Assembly (NCBI RefSeq): GCF_963665675.1
Contig: NZ_OY762426.1
Location: forward strand, 2,108,001-2,172,000
DNA length: 64,000 nucleotides
Direction of reading: 5' to 3'
Source: an uncultured Methanolobus sp.
GTDB taxonomy: Archaea > Halobacteriota > Methanosarcinia > Methanosarcinales > Methanosarcinaceae
The translations under genes were made by a program, and so were the position numbers. Positions 39,301-45,961 of the stretch are shown here, one piece after another (position 1 is the stretch's first letter; each line of letters opens with the position of its first letter). The notes beneath the pieces were generated by a model. It worked only from the letters and a program-made list of their open reading frames with translations, was not told the origin of the DNA and searched no databases.

Positions 39301-39393
39301 TTACTTTCAGGATCATATAACTTCAGATTTAATGATGGAACATCAGATGGATATTACAGTATAGAAGCTGGCACTGTTAACACTATATATTAG
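30337..39393 (+). CDS. Giant secreted multidomain surface protein (DUF2341, PKD and C-terminal SGGW repeats)
   Basis: 3018 aa. Signal peptide at 1-28 (ILKIVLLVVFCMFVSIMISS). Two DUF2341 modules (about 35-130 and 355-455; VKMYYGNST) are each followed by a concanavalin-like module (FEFFDDFS...). Then come Ig/fibronectin-like and CARDB-like beta modules (about 665-2230), with an Asn/Ser/Thr-rich linker at about 1787-1806. Four PKD domains (about 2249-2586; WDFGDGFNVS) and a run of SGGW repeats (2593-3018; QYYSGGWYDFGTF) end the protein. There are very many N-x-S/T glycosylation sites. No C-terminal PGF-CTERM or membrane anchor is visible. Probably an adhesin or envelope protein. A strong 10-bp hairpin terminator follows (39405-39437). 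Confidence 0.85.
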   Translation: MKILKIVLLVVFCMFVSIMISSTVSGLEGFSNIQTISISPSADGTLTDYQISFDISYEPEMQTGFDDIRFTDKDGILLPYWIEEKINSSSAKVWVKVPKINGINGATVKMYYGNSTAVSKSDGEEVFEFFDDFSSSLDTDKWTTAYNTPDGGSCDVVTEDGKLKVSARGPSYAVQADAYAKTKDSFNFESTPLEIEYSADQVISSGEGAWWYSGFIFSNDTTMPHKYCGGSYVPDNGIAIRQPLDGYGSTGAAINVNSYVDSSSTSIYHTTDNPGSHKFNLIMDKENVTLYVDDVMVAENVEHNLVDYDSYIYFLRSSDQYIWNTQKWDNVIVRQHAFNEPTYSISETIDEASFSDDKIITISPSSDGTLTDYQMSFTITYEPEMQTDFDDLRFTDEYSIPIPYWIESMTNSSSAKVWVKVPEIKVTSGATIKMYYGNSTVESESNGDEVFEFFDDFSNGIDSNIWQSYIDGGTVSESDGIVRIASTSNDKDFAELISKNAYSFDNIFEVRAKVTEGSNDYHKIGVGSTFAANTWGVMNPTDNYIYQFRYTFPSPDRQHFCSKSNGNGTYTSSFIPLSSWKTISLSSHNNSSRLWHDGTLTSEISNQTYCPGPEDSGKIYLLAFSYATNSIIEADWVLVRKSCSNKLTYIITEGSASFNGLVATDMNTYMQWDWDAVIDADSYNVSLSDGWHNGTVSNTINDTSISAHGMSTIEVFGYNATYGLLSAPVSSYQVLANNPVTISGLTSSVNVVELETINVDVNYTDLDNDIAIFSCNRTDLFTDFNTSTGVGTWNTQIDDCGRYNVQFTVGDGYGSNDSYVVIYNISDYSVDIPNGTTDSNISVSFLEPGDYSMVQAGDSIDFILEARDNTTKFNLDGFSGYVELEGPGNVSEQFFLSNVNGNLSGEYFVEESDSDGVWYATATVYNSTLVFNESVIFFKTGSYIIQSYAESSAYITGQDINFTAIAFSADNFSQYLSVDDLNMSLELYPYNNSTSAFGPVGMQYDPDLHEFGYTVNSGSIGQGIYTAIVTGNDGNGNIENASMQIGVSDDFTVNVDVDSKYHDRAETVGIYGSAEYLDGTPMVNTSVSLLLDVDGFQRSYTVITNEAGNFTYDFEPLSNEAGTYLLDAYVTNNGIGRSANTDFVIYGLRLSPISSTVDMCENSTHGIQLELSNLGDTTLTGLFINLTDTDPADNVALVLNGSLPSELTPDESVPIWLNIEAGPLVTENSTFEVHIFSNQTECTANLTVNLFSDTPVLECQPENIEAGLNKNQTATKTMTLYNSGYGNLENVTLQYSGSQWFTITTDTHLGNIPSGENFSFDINLNSYNVGLGTYNDTVRVISDNHDDVQIDLTLYVTNLPSGSVNFNVSDSIGRQIPDANIILLNEETYDDYYGSTNSSGNALFTNLTVGKYLYDISSEGTNTLPQRGYLEVEPSPVADEIDVNLMMVFGDYYSSITPVTINDTYQVILNGTFETDVPIPVVVATPPKLVYDLEPGEEISGYFELSNYGLISAYNVSISTVSYEALLSSYDVSIVQASNEKMTIKPLVDNIDSLKAGSSVKIPFKIKINESAIKSEKLIGQFDITNNYVHYVNDRKVTTDSAVRIPVYVNIVTDVNLKVTPSCMWIKSIDDTLDPEAQLPITEKIDTVFVTAQNLETERNIVLSPGYGISLNFGKSISKDLIKSLSKYNIADVTVWTSQFDTPVISPNMTATLDLSKTSFSNPSLTLVGASIGGGVLGFLYGEMGLNVTENDVNYMNLASPYYTELKLIPIFKTSISGPISLINIFNNNSTNSSTNSSTNSSTQLNYSFTQISYDNQEMISVTAGLPYAISSTLDDSESDEGTIIWPDITPILLIDNPYSIVSETAHVKVKITIPQYVFMEREAFLFDAAVTNKDFNDEWENVSLDLNIRQNGTVVNDMFFVKTPTLSGINAINGSGVLSPSSSATAKWLIIPNTGTGGTNTEGENYTISTTISYSINGESYEMEMESFKFTVLPSPEMVLDYCIPANVEANESFKLMVVATNDGYGSANHFSIETSQPFIYENLSGLLIDFKITGSQLQGESRSNSLTVDFGNILPGESKIAAWDMVTTLDGEFTEFSGEYTHDAELGGEATSLIREINTYIIQGSVDGMEESYDYIMASKLNGEQYTLIDSSSGVSTTVQNTNYALVGNNTSSASLNVSLDTYANEWMIASIDDPFSNEVQIEKVVRTLDHSELPVQNSWLSGGKIFLLDYSNGSIDGNYTVKFEQADLQANFSANTTSGFEPLSVQFTDLSTDAETWAWDFGDGFNVSGTPAPTHVYVDNGVYNVTLTVTDEDGEIETDNLKITVNNVAPVCDAGSNQLADEGDVVSFFGNYSDNGTADTHTIVWDFGDGFNVSDALVPTHVYADNGVYNVTLIVIDDDGGIGTDTLEVTVNNVAPVCVAVSDQLVNEGDIVSFFGNYSDNGTADTHTIVWDFGDGFNVSDVLVPTHVYADNGVYNVTLIVIDDDGGIGTDTLEVTVNNVAPVCVAGSDQLVNEGDIVSFFGNYSDNGTFDTHTIVWDFGDGSNSSDTLTPEHVYSDDGTYNVTLAVIDDDGGIGTDTLEVIVLSSGERIVTVNLQDSLGLPLTGGIVTYYDGGWQEFGTTDEYGKVSKQLPVGNYNFRTFYNHASNIKYQNIGTNSTVIFSTVDASVELRDSNGNLLDNSSVQYYSGGWYDFGTFVNGSSHMELLPNNYNFRMNYDHASNTRYQNIGTNSTVVFSTVDTTVELRDSSGNLLNNGSVQYYSGGWYDFGTFVNGSSHMELLPNNYNFRMNYDHASNTRYQNIGANSTVVFSTVGTTVELRDSSGNLLNNGSVQYYSGGWYDFGTFANGSSHMELLPNNYNFRMNYDHASNTRYQNIGTNSTVVFSTVDTTVELRDSNGNLLNNGSVQYYSGGWYDFGTFVNGSSHMELLPNNYNFRMNYGHASNTMYQDIGTNSTVVFLTGKIISDSGTCTQYYSGGWQVFTNGMELLSGSYNFRFNDGTSDGYYSIEAGTVNTIY
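37321..38094 (+). repeat. Three tandem 258-bp PKD-domain repeats
   Basis: Units 37321-37578, 37579-37836 and 37837-38094, each 86 codons, in phase with the PKD fold. The DNA of units 1 and 2 is nearly identical over long stretches, including silent positions; unit 3 diverges in its second half. Points to recent duplication or gene conversion. Confidence 0.9.
38341..39228 (+). repeat. Four tandem 222-bp repeats encoding SGGW modules
   Basis: Units start at 38341, 38563, 38785 and 39007, each 74 codons, with nearly identical DNA. A more distant unit precedes them (38113-38340) and a shortened one ends the gene (39229-39390). The encoded module contains QYYSGGWYDFGTF and NNYNFRMNY and is probably a small beta unit. 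Confidence 0.92.
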
Positions 39394-39404
39394 GTACTTC
39401 TAAA

Positions 39405-39437
39405 AAGAAAATTGGAAATTTAATTTTCAATTTTCTT
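39405..39437 (+). terminator. Hairpin terminator of the giant surface gene
   Basis: AAGAAAATTG (39405-39414) and CAATTTTCTT (39428-39437) form a perfect 10-bp stem, 12 bp after the stop, followed by a T-rich tract. Confidence 0.7.
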
Positions 39438-39526
39438 CCAGTCTTTTCTTTTTTGCTTTACTCGATTATCATTGAAAAAATGAAAAAAGCCTGGTCATCA
39501 AAAATCTCAATTTCCTTCATCCATCG

Positions 39527-39536
39527 TTTATAAATA
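39527..39536 (+). promoter_or_regulatory. TATA box of the ADP-dependent kinase operon
   Basis: TTTATAAATA, 37 bp before the ATG at 39573. Position and sequence match an archaeal TATA element, giving a very short leader. Confidence 0.5.
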
Positions 39537-39572
39537 CTCTCTAAACATAATTAATATCAATTGGGTGAAATA

Positions 39573-41060
39573 ATGGAGATTGAGGAATGGGAGAAACGCT
39601 ACGTTGAAGCCGTTTCCAACGTAAAGAGTGAGCTTTTGAACGTGCAGGGTGTCTTTGTGGCTTATAACAGCAATGTTGATGCCATGAAACATGTCCGGGA
39701 AGAGAACATTAAAAGTCTCATCAGGATTGTAGGATTTGAAAAAATAAGAGAGAAAATAATCGCATATCCACGTGAGATCAATGAACCGGCAGATTTTTTA
39801 GCGAGACTTATAATCGCAATGCGTGACGGGAAGGCTGCCGAAGTTCCGACTTATACCTCCGACCTTCATGAATGGTTAATGGACAACATGGTCTTTGACT
39901 CTGCACGCATGGGTGGTCAGGCGGGAATAATTTCAAACTTACTTGCAAATCTTGGCGTAGAGAATGTCATAACTTATGTTCCCTGGTTATCAAAGGATCA
40001 GTCTGAATATTTTGTAGATTCTCCTAACCTTAAACATCCTGTAATAGAGAACGGAAAACTATTTCTCAAGCATCCAAAAGATGCATATGACCCGGATCAG
40101 AAACCCAAGATAAACTGGATACTTGAATTCTCAAAAGGTGTACGTTTCAGATGCTCAGGTGAAGAATTTGTAGTTCCAAGAGATAATCGCCTTATAGTTT
40201 CATCAAGGCCTAAATGGTTGCGCATTGATATGAATCCTGAAATGTATGAGCAACTTTCCGGTATAAGGGAAAACATAGACGGAGCCATACTTTCAGGTTA
40301 CCAGATGATCAAGGAAGAATATGATGACGGTACCACATACAAGGATTATGTGAAACGTGCTGTCAATGTCATAGAACGCCTGAAAGGCTGCAATCCTCAG
40401 ATGCGCCTTCATGTGGAATTCACATCCATACAGAACAAGGTCATCCGAAAAGCTCTACTCACAGATATTGTGAAAAAGCACGTAACATCTCTTGGTCTTG
40501 ACACCGTGGAAGTTGCAAACGCTCTCAATGTCCTTGGTTACGAGGAACTTGCATATTCTGTGATCAATAAAGGTGAGAACAGCATAGTTTCACTTTACGA
40601 AGGCGCAGCAATGTTACTCAAAGAACTGGAGCTTCAGAGAGTGCATATCCATTCTCTAGGATTCTACATATGTGTGGTTTCAAAAGACCATCCACTTGAT
40701 GCCGATGCACATCGTCAGGCACTACTATTCGCATCAGCCGTAGCAGCTACACAGGCTGCAACGGGCAACATTGAAAGTATCGATGACATAGATATTGGTC
40801 TTAGTGTGCCGGTTTATGATCAGGGTTACCGGGACCTTATAGAACTTGAAAAACACCTCGTCAGGAGTAACATATGTTCTGCCGCAGATTTCGAGGACGG
40901 TTGCATAAGTGCGCTGGATCATGATCTTATAATCGTTCCTTCCAAGGTTGTAAAAGACCCTGTTGCAACTGTAGGAATCGGAGATGCTATCTCAGCAGGT
41001 GCATTCATTGCTTTACTGGCAAAAATGCCAAAAATAAACATATGCAGGGTAATGGAGTAA
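39573..41060 (+). CDS. pfkC: ADP-dependent phosphofructokinase/glucokinase
   Basis: 495 aa, ribokinase-like fold. Phosphorylates fructose 6-phosphate and/or glucose with ADP as donor in the modified Embden-Meyerhof pathway, where methanogens use it for glycogen breakdown. Features: N-terminal substrate loop VFVAYNSNVDAMKHV, RMGGQAGIISNLLANLG, HVEFTSIQ and the catalytic TVGIGDAISAG near the C terminus with its base Asp. ATG 39573 is preceded by GGTGA; an in-frame TTG at 39561 is unlikely. A paralogue follows after 3 bp. PFK or GK preference cannot be read by eye. Confidence 0.85.
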   Translation: MEIEEWEKRYVEAVSNVKSELLNVQGVFVAYNSNVDAMKHVREENIKSLIRIVGFEKIREKIIAYPREINEPADFLARLIIAMRDGKAAEVPTYTSDLHEWLMDNMVFDSARMGGQAGIISNLLANLGVENVITYVPWLSKDQSEYFVDSPNLKHPVIENGKLFLKHPKDAYDPDQKPKINWILEFSKGVRFRCSGEEFVVPRDNRLIVSSRPKWLRIDMNPEMYEQLSGIRENIDGAILSGYQMIKEEYDDGTTYKDYVKRAVNVIERLKGCNPQMRLHVEFTSIQNKVIRKALLTDIVKKHVTSLGLDTVEVANALNVLGYEELAYSVINKGENSIVSLYEGAAMLLKELELQRVHIHSLGFYICVVSKDHPLDADAHRQALLFASAVAATQAATGNIESIDDIDIGLSVPVYDQGYRDLIELEKHLVRSNICSAADFEDGCISALDHDLIIVPSKVVKDPVATVGIGDAISAGAFIALLAKMPKINICRVME

Positions 41061-41063
41061 TCA

Positions 41064-42443
41064 ATGAATATTCTCTGTGCCTACAATGCTAATATTGATT
41101 CAATTTTCCATATAGATGGCAGTGAATTATCCCGCATGATAGGAGAATTAGATGCGGGTGATTCAACATTTTCAGTGAAGCTCCAAAAAAAACTCGCCTT
41201 GCCGCCAGGTTCAATTTCATCAAAGTCTGATTTTCTTGCAGGCCTTATCACCTGCATGTGTGAAGGTTCAGGCGCAGAGTGGATGATAAAAGACTCAGGA
41301 GTATTCGGCTGGATAAAGCAGACCTTTATTGATGGTTCTTTTATGAGAATGGGCGGCAATATGGGAATAATGTCTAACGTTCTTTCAGAACTTGGAGCTT
41401 CCAGAGTTGTACCCAATGTAGCAAGTTTATCAAAGTTACAGCTTTCTTTCTTTTCTAAAAAATCTATTTATCATCCATTTGAAGGCAAACTCTACAAAAG
41501 CTCAGAACTGGAAACAATACTTCCGAAAAATATCAACAGCAAACCGGAGCTAATCCACTTCGTTTTTGATTTCAGAAAGGGTGATGTATTTTCCTTTTCA
41601 GGACAGGAGTTCACAGTTTCAAGGGAAAACCGATTCATAGCGACATATGATCCATTGAACTTCCAGCTTCATATGGATGAAGAATTCAGGAAATATTCAT
41701 TAAATCATGTCTTGGAAATGAATGGAGCTATAATCTCCGGTTACCATATGCTTCAGGATAATTTTGCTAAAGGTTCAAGGTATAAAGATAAGCTTGACGA
41801 ATCTTTAAGGCAACTTCAAAGCTGGAAAGACATCCGCAAGGACTTGCACATCCATGTTGAATTCGGTCACTTTTCAGCGAATGACATTGCATTATACGCA
41901 TTCTCCAGGCTTTCATCAGTTGTGGATAGAATAGGAATGAACGAGGATGAACTTGCCATGCTTGCAGGTTTAAATGGCATTGGTCCAAAACCTATTCTTG
42001 AAATGGATTCAGTGGCAATTGCAGATGCTGCAATTTCACTATGCAATGATTCAGGGCTTTGCAGGATGATTGTACATACCAGGGAATTTGTTGTTTCGGT
42101 ATCCTGCATGAATGATGATGACCCTGAAATTATTATCGAGGCAATGAACTTTGGAGCCGGATGTGCTGCTGCTTTTGCATGTTCGGGTGAACTTGCTGAC
42201 AGGAACACGCTGCTTGAAATTGCATCCGAAATTCCTGAAAGTGAATTTGGCAAAAAGGAAACTGCAAGACTTGCACAGCATATTGAGGATAAATGGAACT
42301 GCAGTACTGTATGTGGAATACATGATTCATATCAGGTAACCATTGTTCCTACACGAATTTGCGATGAACCTGTCTCAACTGTGGGACTTGGGGACACAAT
42401 ATCAGCCGCCATTTTTTTAAGGGAGCTTGAACTCAGTTCCTGA
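41064..42443 (+). CDS. Second ADP-dependent sugar kinase paralogue
   Basis: 459 aa. Same architecture as the upstream gene: NILCAYNANIDSIFHIDG at the N terminus, RMGGNMGIMSNVLSELG, HVEFGHFS and the catalytic TVGLGDTISAA at the C terminus, so the active-site residues are kept. It is about 40 aa shorter, missing an N-terminal stretch, and has diverged widely. The genes are 3 bp apart and surely co-transcribed. It may phosphorylate a different sugar or act as a partner subunit (inference). Confidence 0.8.
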   Translation: MNILCAYNANIDSIFHIDGSELSRMIGELDAGDSTFSVKLQKKLALPPGSISSKSDFLAGLITCMCEGSGAEWMIKDSGVFGWIKQTFIDGSFMRMGGNMGIMSNVLSELGASRVVPNVASLSKLQLSFFSKKSIYHPFEGKLYKSSELETILPKNINSKPELIHFVFDFRKGDVFSFSGQEFTVSRENRFIATYDPLNFQLHMDEEFRKYSLNHVLEMNGAIISGYHMLQDNFAKGSRYKDKLDESLRQLQSWKDIRKDLHIHVEFGHFSANDIALYAFSRLSSVVDRIGMNEDELAMLAGLNGIGPKPILEMDSVAIADAAISLCNDSGLCRMIVHTREFVVSVSCMNDDDPEIIIEAMNFGAGCAAAFACSGELADRNTLLEIASEIPESEFGKKETARLAQHIEDKWNCSTVCGIHDSYQVTIVPTRICDEPVSTVGLGDTISAAIFLRELELSS

Positions 42444-42444
42444 C

Positions 42445-43281
42445 ATGTACACTCTTTTTTCAGAGAATTTCAATCTTGATTATACTCTTGATTGTGGACA
42501 GGTATTCCGCTGGGACCTTGTTGATGGCTGGTGGACCGGGGTTGTGAATGGTCATGTTGCGAGGTTGCAGCAGGATAAGGACAGTGGCGAGGTTCTGGTA
42601 GACTGCTCCCTGCCGAAAGGTTTTTTTGAGAATTACTTCCGTTTTGATGATGACCTGGATTCCATTCTTCAGGAAGTGAACAAGGATGAGTTTATGGACG
42701 AAGCTATAAACAAGTACATGGGCCTGCGTCTCATCAGGCAGGACCCATGGGAGTGTCTTATTTCCTACATGCTCGCAACTGCATGGAGTATCCCTAACAT
42801 CAAGCGTGCAATTTCTAAGATGTGTGAAAACTACGGTAAAGAGATCGAAGACGGTTACTACAGTTTTCCTGAGCCACATGCACTTGTTCATGCATGTGAC
42901 GAAGACCTCCGGGCCTGCAAACTTGGTTTCAGGGGCGGTCGTGTGATAAAAGCTGCAAAGCATGTTGAAGGTGGCAATCTGGTGCTCGGTGATATTTTCA
43001 AAGTGGACTACGAGAAAGCCAAACAGAGACTTATGTTCCTTGAAGGAATCGGGGAAAAGGTTGCGGATTGCATTCTGCTTTTTGCATTTGAAAAAATGGA
43101 GGCATTTCCGGTGGACACTCATGTTGAAAAGGTTGTGAAAACTGTATATGGTGACCATGAATATTTCAATGGGAATGCAACCAAAAGCAAGATCGGTAAT
43201 TGGGGAAGAATGTATTTTGGACACTATTGTGGTTACGCACAACAGTATTTCTTCTATCAGAAAAGACTTGAAGGGCTCTGA
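42445..43281 (+). CDS. 8-oxoguanine DNA glycosylase (Ogg1-type)
   Basis: 278 aa. N-terminal OGG domain (DCGQVFRWDLVDGWWTGVV) and HhH-GPD domain. In LEGIGEKVADCILLFAFEKM the catalytic Lys is followed by Ala-Asp-Cys, and the catalytic Asp is in FPVDTHVEKV. Excises 8-oxoguanine and cleaves the abasic site. ATG 42445 starts one base after the stop of the kinase gene; an in-frame TTG at 42427 overlaps it. Co-transcribed with the kinases, though the functions are unrelated. Confidence 0.88.
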   Translation: MYTLFSENFNLDYTLDCGQVFRWDLVDGWWTGVVNGHVARLQQDKDSGEVLVDCSLPKGFFENYFRFDDDLDSILQEVNKDEFMDEAINKYMGLRLIRQDPWECLISYMLATAWSIPNIKRAISKMCENYGKEIEDGYYSFPEPHALVHACDEDLRACKLGFRGGRVIKAAKHVEGGNLVLGDIFKVDYEKAKQRLMFLEGIGEKVADCILLFAFEKMEAFPVDTHVEKVVKTVYGDHEYFNGNATKSKIGNWGRMYFGHYCGYAQQYFFYQKRLEGL

Positions 43282-43343
43282 TTTTTAAATCAGATTTCTC
43301 TCCTTTATCCAGTTTTATCAAAATACAGTATCATGGGCACAGG

Positions 43344-44690
43344 CTATTTACCTTGCTCCCATTTCCTCATGAATGACCTGAAATCTGGGTTCTTTATTTC
43401 CAGAATAGCGTTGTTCTCAAGTATTGTGAACCCTTCGGATACGGCTTTTCCGAGATGTTTTCCAAGTGAACAGGTTTGCATTCTTTCCTGAAGCAGTTCC
43501 CTTGCAGTTGTAAATTTGCGTTTGATATCCGCTACATAGAATCCGTCTTCAATGTACATGGAAAATAAATCATCTGAGTTGCTGTATTTTTCCTTGAAAC
43601 CCCTGGCATGTTCATTTACCCATACCGGTGGTCCTCTGTGCTTTTTTACAGATGGTAGTTCTGATGACATAAGTTCAACAAGAACTATGGAGTGTTCATT
43701 TGCATAGTATTCTGAGTTGAGGACCTGGAAATCATAGTCTTCCAGAAGTGCACGGACTGAGTGATCCATTTTATCAAGCTGCGGATACAATATGTCATCC
43801 ACAAGCTCAGGTGTTTTGAAACTAACTGCGATAAATGAACTACCTCTGGATTTCATCATGTCTTTAATCTCATCATCTGACATAGGTTCTTTCGCTTTTG
43901 GGAAAAAGAACTCTTCAGACGGATTCTCAGAATAAGTCCTGCATGCATCGATGAACTGGGCAAAGCGGTTCAGGGAAAGTGCCGCTGCTACATTCCTTTT
44001 CGGATCGGTAGGATCTACGACAACCAGGGGGTCTTCATGCTTGAGAGTCCCATGTTCCAGCATGTCTATTGTAATTCCCGGTTTCCAGTCGCATGCATTG
44101 CGTATCAGGTTGCGGAACGAGCCATAGTGCACTATAAGGAGTTCGGTAAGGTAACCTGAAAATCCCTGTGTGCGAAGTTCAGACCCATATGTGCCGGTGC
44201 CTTTCATAAACTGCTTCATCATGAGTACATCATCCTCTCTGCCGGGGATGCTCATTTTGATGAATTCGTTGTGGAATGGTGTTCGGTCAACAGCAGATTT
44301 GATCTCGGATGCAGACTTAACAGCAAAACAGGGCACAAGATCAACATCGAAGCTTTTGTAATGCATGTTAAGGTAAGGGTGCTCTGCGTAGCGTTCTTCA
44401 ACATTAGTTCCGTTCCTTGCAACCTCTCTTGCAATCAGGAGGCCGCTTTCTTCCAGTTCTTCACGGCTCACGCTTTCAGGGAATGATATAAAGACATCAA
44501 GGTCGTGTGTGCCTGATATCCATGTGTTCCTGGCTGCAGAACCCACCAGCTTTGGTGTGATTCCTTCTATTCCTTTTATTCTTGCAATAGTACTAACTCT
44601 TGCAAGTAGTTCAGAAGCAACCTCCTGTAACTTCTCTTTTTCATCAGGACCCGGTTTGATCCTTTTAAGTACCTGTTCTTCGAGTGCCAT
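43344..44690 (-). CDS. cca: CCA-adding tRNA nucleotidyltransferase (archaeal class I)
   Basis: 448 aa. Adds or repairs the 3' CCA of tRNA. The nucleotidyltransferase motif is GSAARNTWISGTHDLDVFI (GS...DLD), with the third carboxylate in FDVDLVPCF. The middle and C-terminal regions (GFSGYLTELLIVHYG; FLxxP-type core DPTDPKRNVAAAL) match archaeal class I enzymes. The ATG is clear. Converges on the ogg gene and follows proB on the minus strand. Confidence 0.93.
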   Translation of the reverse strand: MALEEQVLKRIKPGPDEKEKLQEVASELLARVSTIARIKGIEGITPKLVGSAARNTWISGTHDLDVFISFPESVSREELEESGLLIAREVARNGTNVEERYAEHPYLNMHYKSFDVDLVPCFAVKSASEIKSAVDRTPFHNEFIKMSIPGREDDVLMMKQFMKGTGTYGSELRTQGFSGYLTELLIVHYGSFRNLIRNACDWKPGITIDMLEHGTLKHEDPLVVVDPTDPKRNVAAALSLNRFAQFIDACRTYSENPSEEFFFPKAKEPMSDDEIKDMMKSRGSSFIAVSFKTPELVDDILYPQLDKMDHSVRALLEDYDFQVLNSEYYANEHSIVLVELMSSELPSVKKHRGPPVWVNEHARGFKEKYSNSDDLFSMYIEDGFYVADIKRKFTTARELLQERMQTCSLGKHLGKAVSEGFTILENNAILEIKNPDFRSFMRKWEQGK

Positions 44691-44713
44691 TTTTGATCCT
44701 GGGATTTGAAACT

Positions 44714-44735
44714 TTATAACGGGAACCAGTTATAA
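44714..44735 (-). promoter_or_regulatory. Palindrome at the cca promoter
   Basis: TTATAAC (44714-44720), 8-nt spacer, GTTATAA (44729-44735), in the proB-cca gap. On the minus strand TTTTTTATAAC is also a good TATA-like element about 25-45 bp upstream of the cca start, so a regulator binding the palindrome would cover the promoter. It could equally be a weak terminator for proB. Confidence 0.35.
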
Positions 44736-44796
44736 AAAAGTAATAAAGTTAATATTAAAAAAGTTTGCTATGGTTTTCCGGTTAGAGAAATCCAGA

Positions 44797-45921
44797 TTAG
44801 CAAATTCCGATATTCTCTTTCTTGATCACGTGGTTATAATTCTTGTAACCAAGAATATCTGTTATTGTGTCTGTGTGCTGACCTTTAACTTTTTCCAGCT
44901 CTTTGGAAGTGTAATCAGTGATACCCTTTGCAAAGACTTCACCTTCACAGACCAGTTCTACAATCTCGCCTCTGTCAAAGTCACCGTCAACCCCAATCAC
45001 TCCGGAAGGCAGAAGGCTCATGCTGTTAAGTATTGCTTCTTTTGCACCTGCATCGACCTCAATAGCACCGCATGATTTTGAAAGCAGTATCCAGCGGATC
45101 CTGTTCTTGTGGACTTCCTGGTTGGCAAGGAATAGTGTTCCGATATTCTCTCCGGCAAGCACTTTTGTAATCACATTCCCAGTGGCGCTGTTAGCGATAA
45201 TCATGTAGCAGCCTGCCATGTAGCATATCTTGGCAGCCTCTATTTTTGTCCTCATGCCACCAACACCTTTCATGCTTGTGGGACTGCCTCCGTAGCTTTC
45301 GATCTCAGGAGTTATTTCTTCCACGAGGCTCAGGAGTTTTGCATCATCGTTGCGCTTTGGATTTTTGTCATAAAGGCCATCGATATCAGAAAGGATAATG
45401 AGAAGATCGGCTTCCATCTTGCTGGCAAGCATTGCGGAAAGTTTGTCATTGTCACCGAATGTTGCTTCTATTTCGTTAACTGATGTGCTGTCGTTCTCGT
45501 TTATGATTGGTATCACACCATAGCTCAGCAGAGTGGAAATACTGTTCCTGAGGTTGAGATAGGTGAGCCTGTTTGAGAATGATTCGTACGTCAGGAGTAT
45601 CTGAGCTACCTTCAGATTGTGTTTTGCAAAGGAGTCGCACCAATGTTGCATGAGTACACCCTGGCCGACAGCGGCACATGCCTGTCTTACCGGTATCTCT
45701 TTAGGGCGGGTGTCAAAATCAAGGATGTCAATACCAATACCGATGGCTCCTGAACTTACAAGGATTACCTTTTTTCCCATTTCATGAAGCTCAGCAACCT
45801 GTGCGGCCATGTTCTCCATAAGCTGCCGGTTAAGCTTTCCGTCTTCGGTATTGATGGATGACGTTCCAATCTTTACAACGATCCTGTTCACATCTTTGAA
45901 GAGCTCTTTCCTGTCGTACAA
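44797..45921 (-). CDS. proB: Glutamate 5-kinase
   Basis: 374 aa, the normal length for kinase plus PUA. Phosphorylates the gamma-carboxyl of glutamate, the first step to proline. Amino-acid-kinase motifs: RIVVKIGTSSINT, VILVSSGAIGIGIDIL, NENDSTSVNEI, LIILSDIDGLYDKNP. The C-terminal PUA domain is about 280-360 (GAKEAILNSMSLLPSGVIGV). I chose TTG 45921 because AGGAG lies 8 nt upstream and it gives the expected N terminus; ATG 45981 (20-bp overlap with proA) would add a 20-aa unconserved leader. Confidence 0.9.
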   Translation of the reverse strand: MYDRKELFKDVNRIVVKIGTSSINTEDGKLNRQLMENMAAQVAELHEMGKKVILVSSGAIGIGIDILDFDTRPKEIPVRQACAAVGQGVLMQHWCDSFAKHNLKVAQILLTYESFSNRLTYLNLRNSISTLLSYGVIPIINENDSTSVNEIEATFGDNDKLSAMLASKMEADLLIILSDIDGLYDKNPKRNDDAKLLSLVEEITPEIESYGGSPTSMKGVGGMRTKIEAAKICYMAGCYMIIANSATGNVITKVLAGENIGTLFLANQEVHKNRIRWILLSKSCGAIEVDAGAKEAILNSMSLLPSGVIGVDGDFDRGEIVELVCEGEVFAKGITDYTSKELEKVKGQHTDTITDILGYKNYNHVIKKENIGIC

Positions 45922-45961
45922 AAGTGATGCTCCTGCGCGTTTTAGTGTTATCTTCCCTTTT

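Noticed and set aside
42460..43242. 260-codon open frame antisense to the 8-oxoguanine glycosylase gene
   Set aside because: The plus-strand gene has all catalytic residues; the antisense product is Cys/His-scattered without any recognisable domain.
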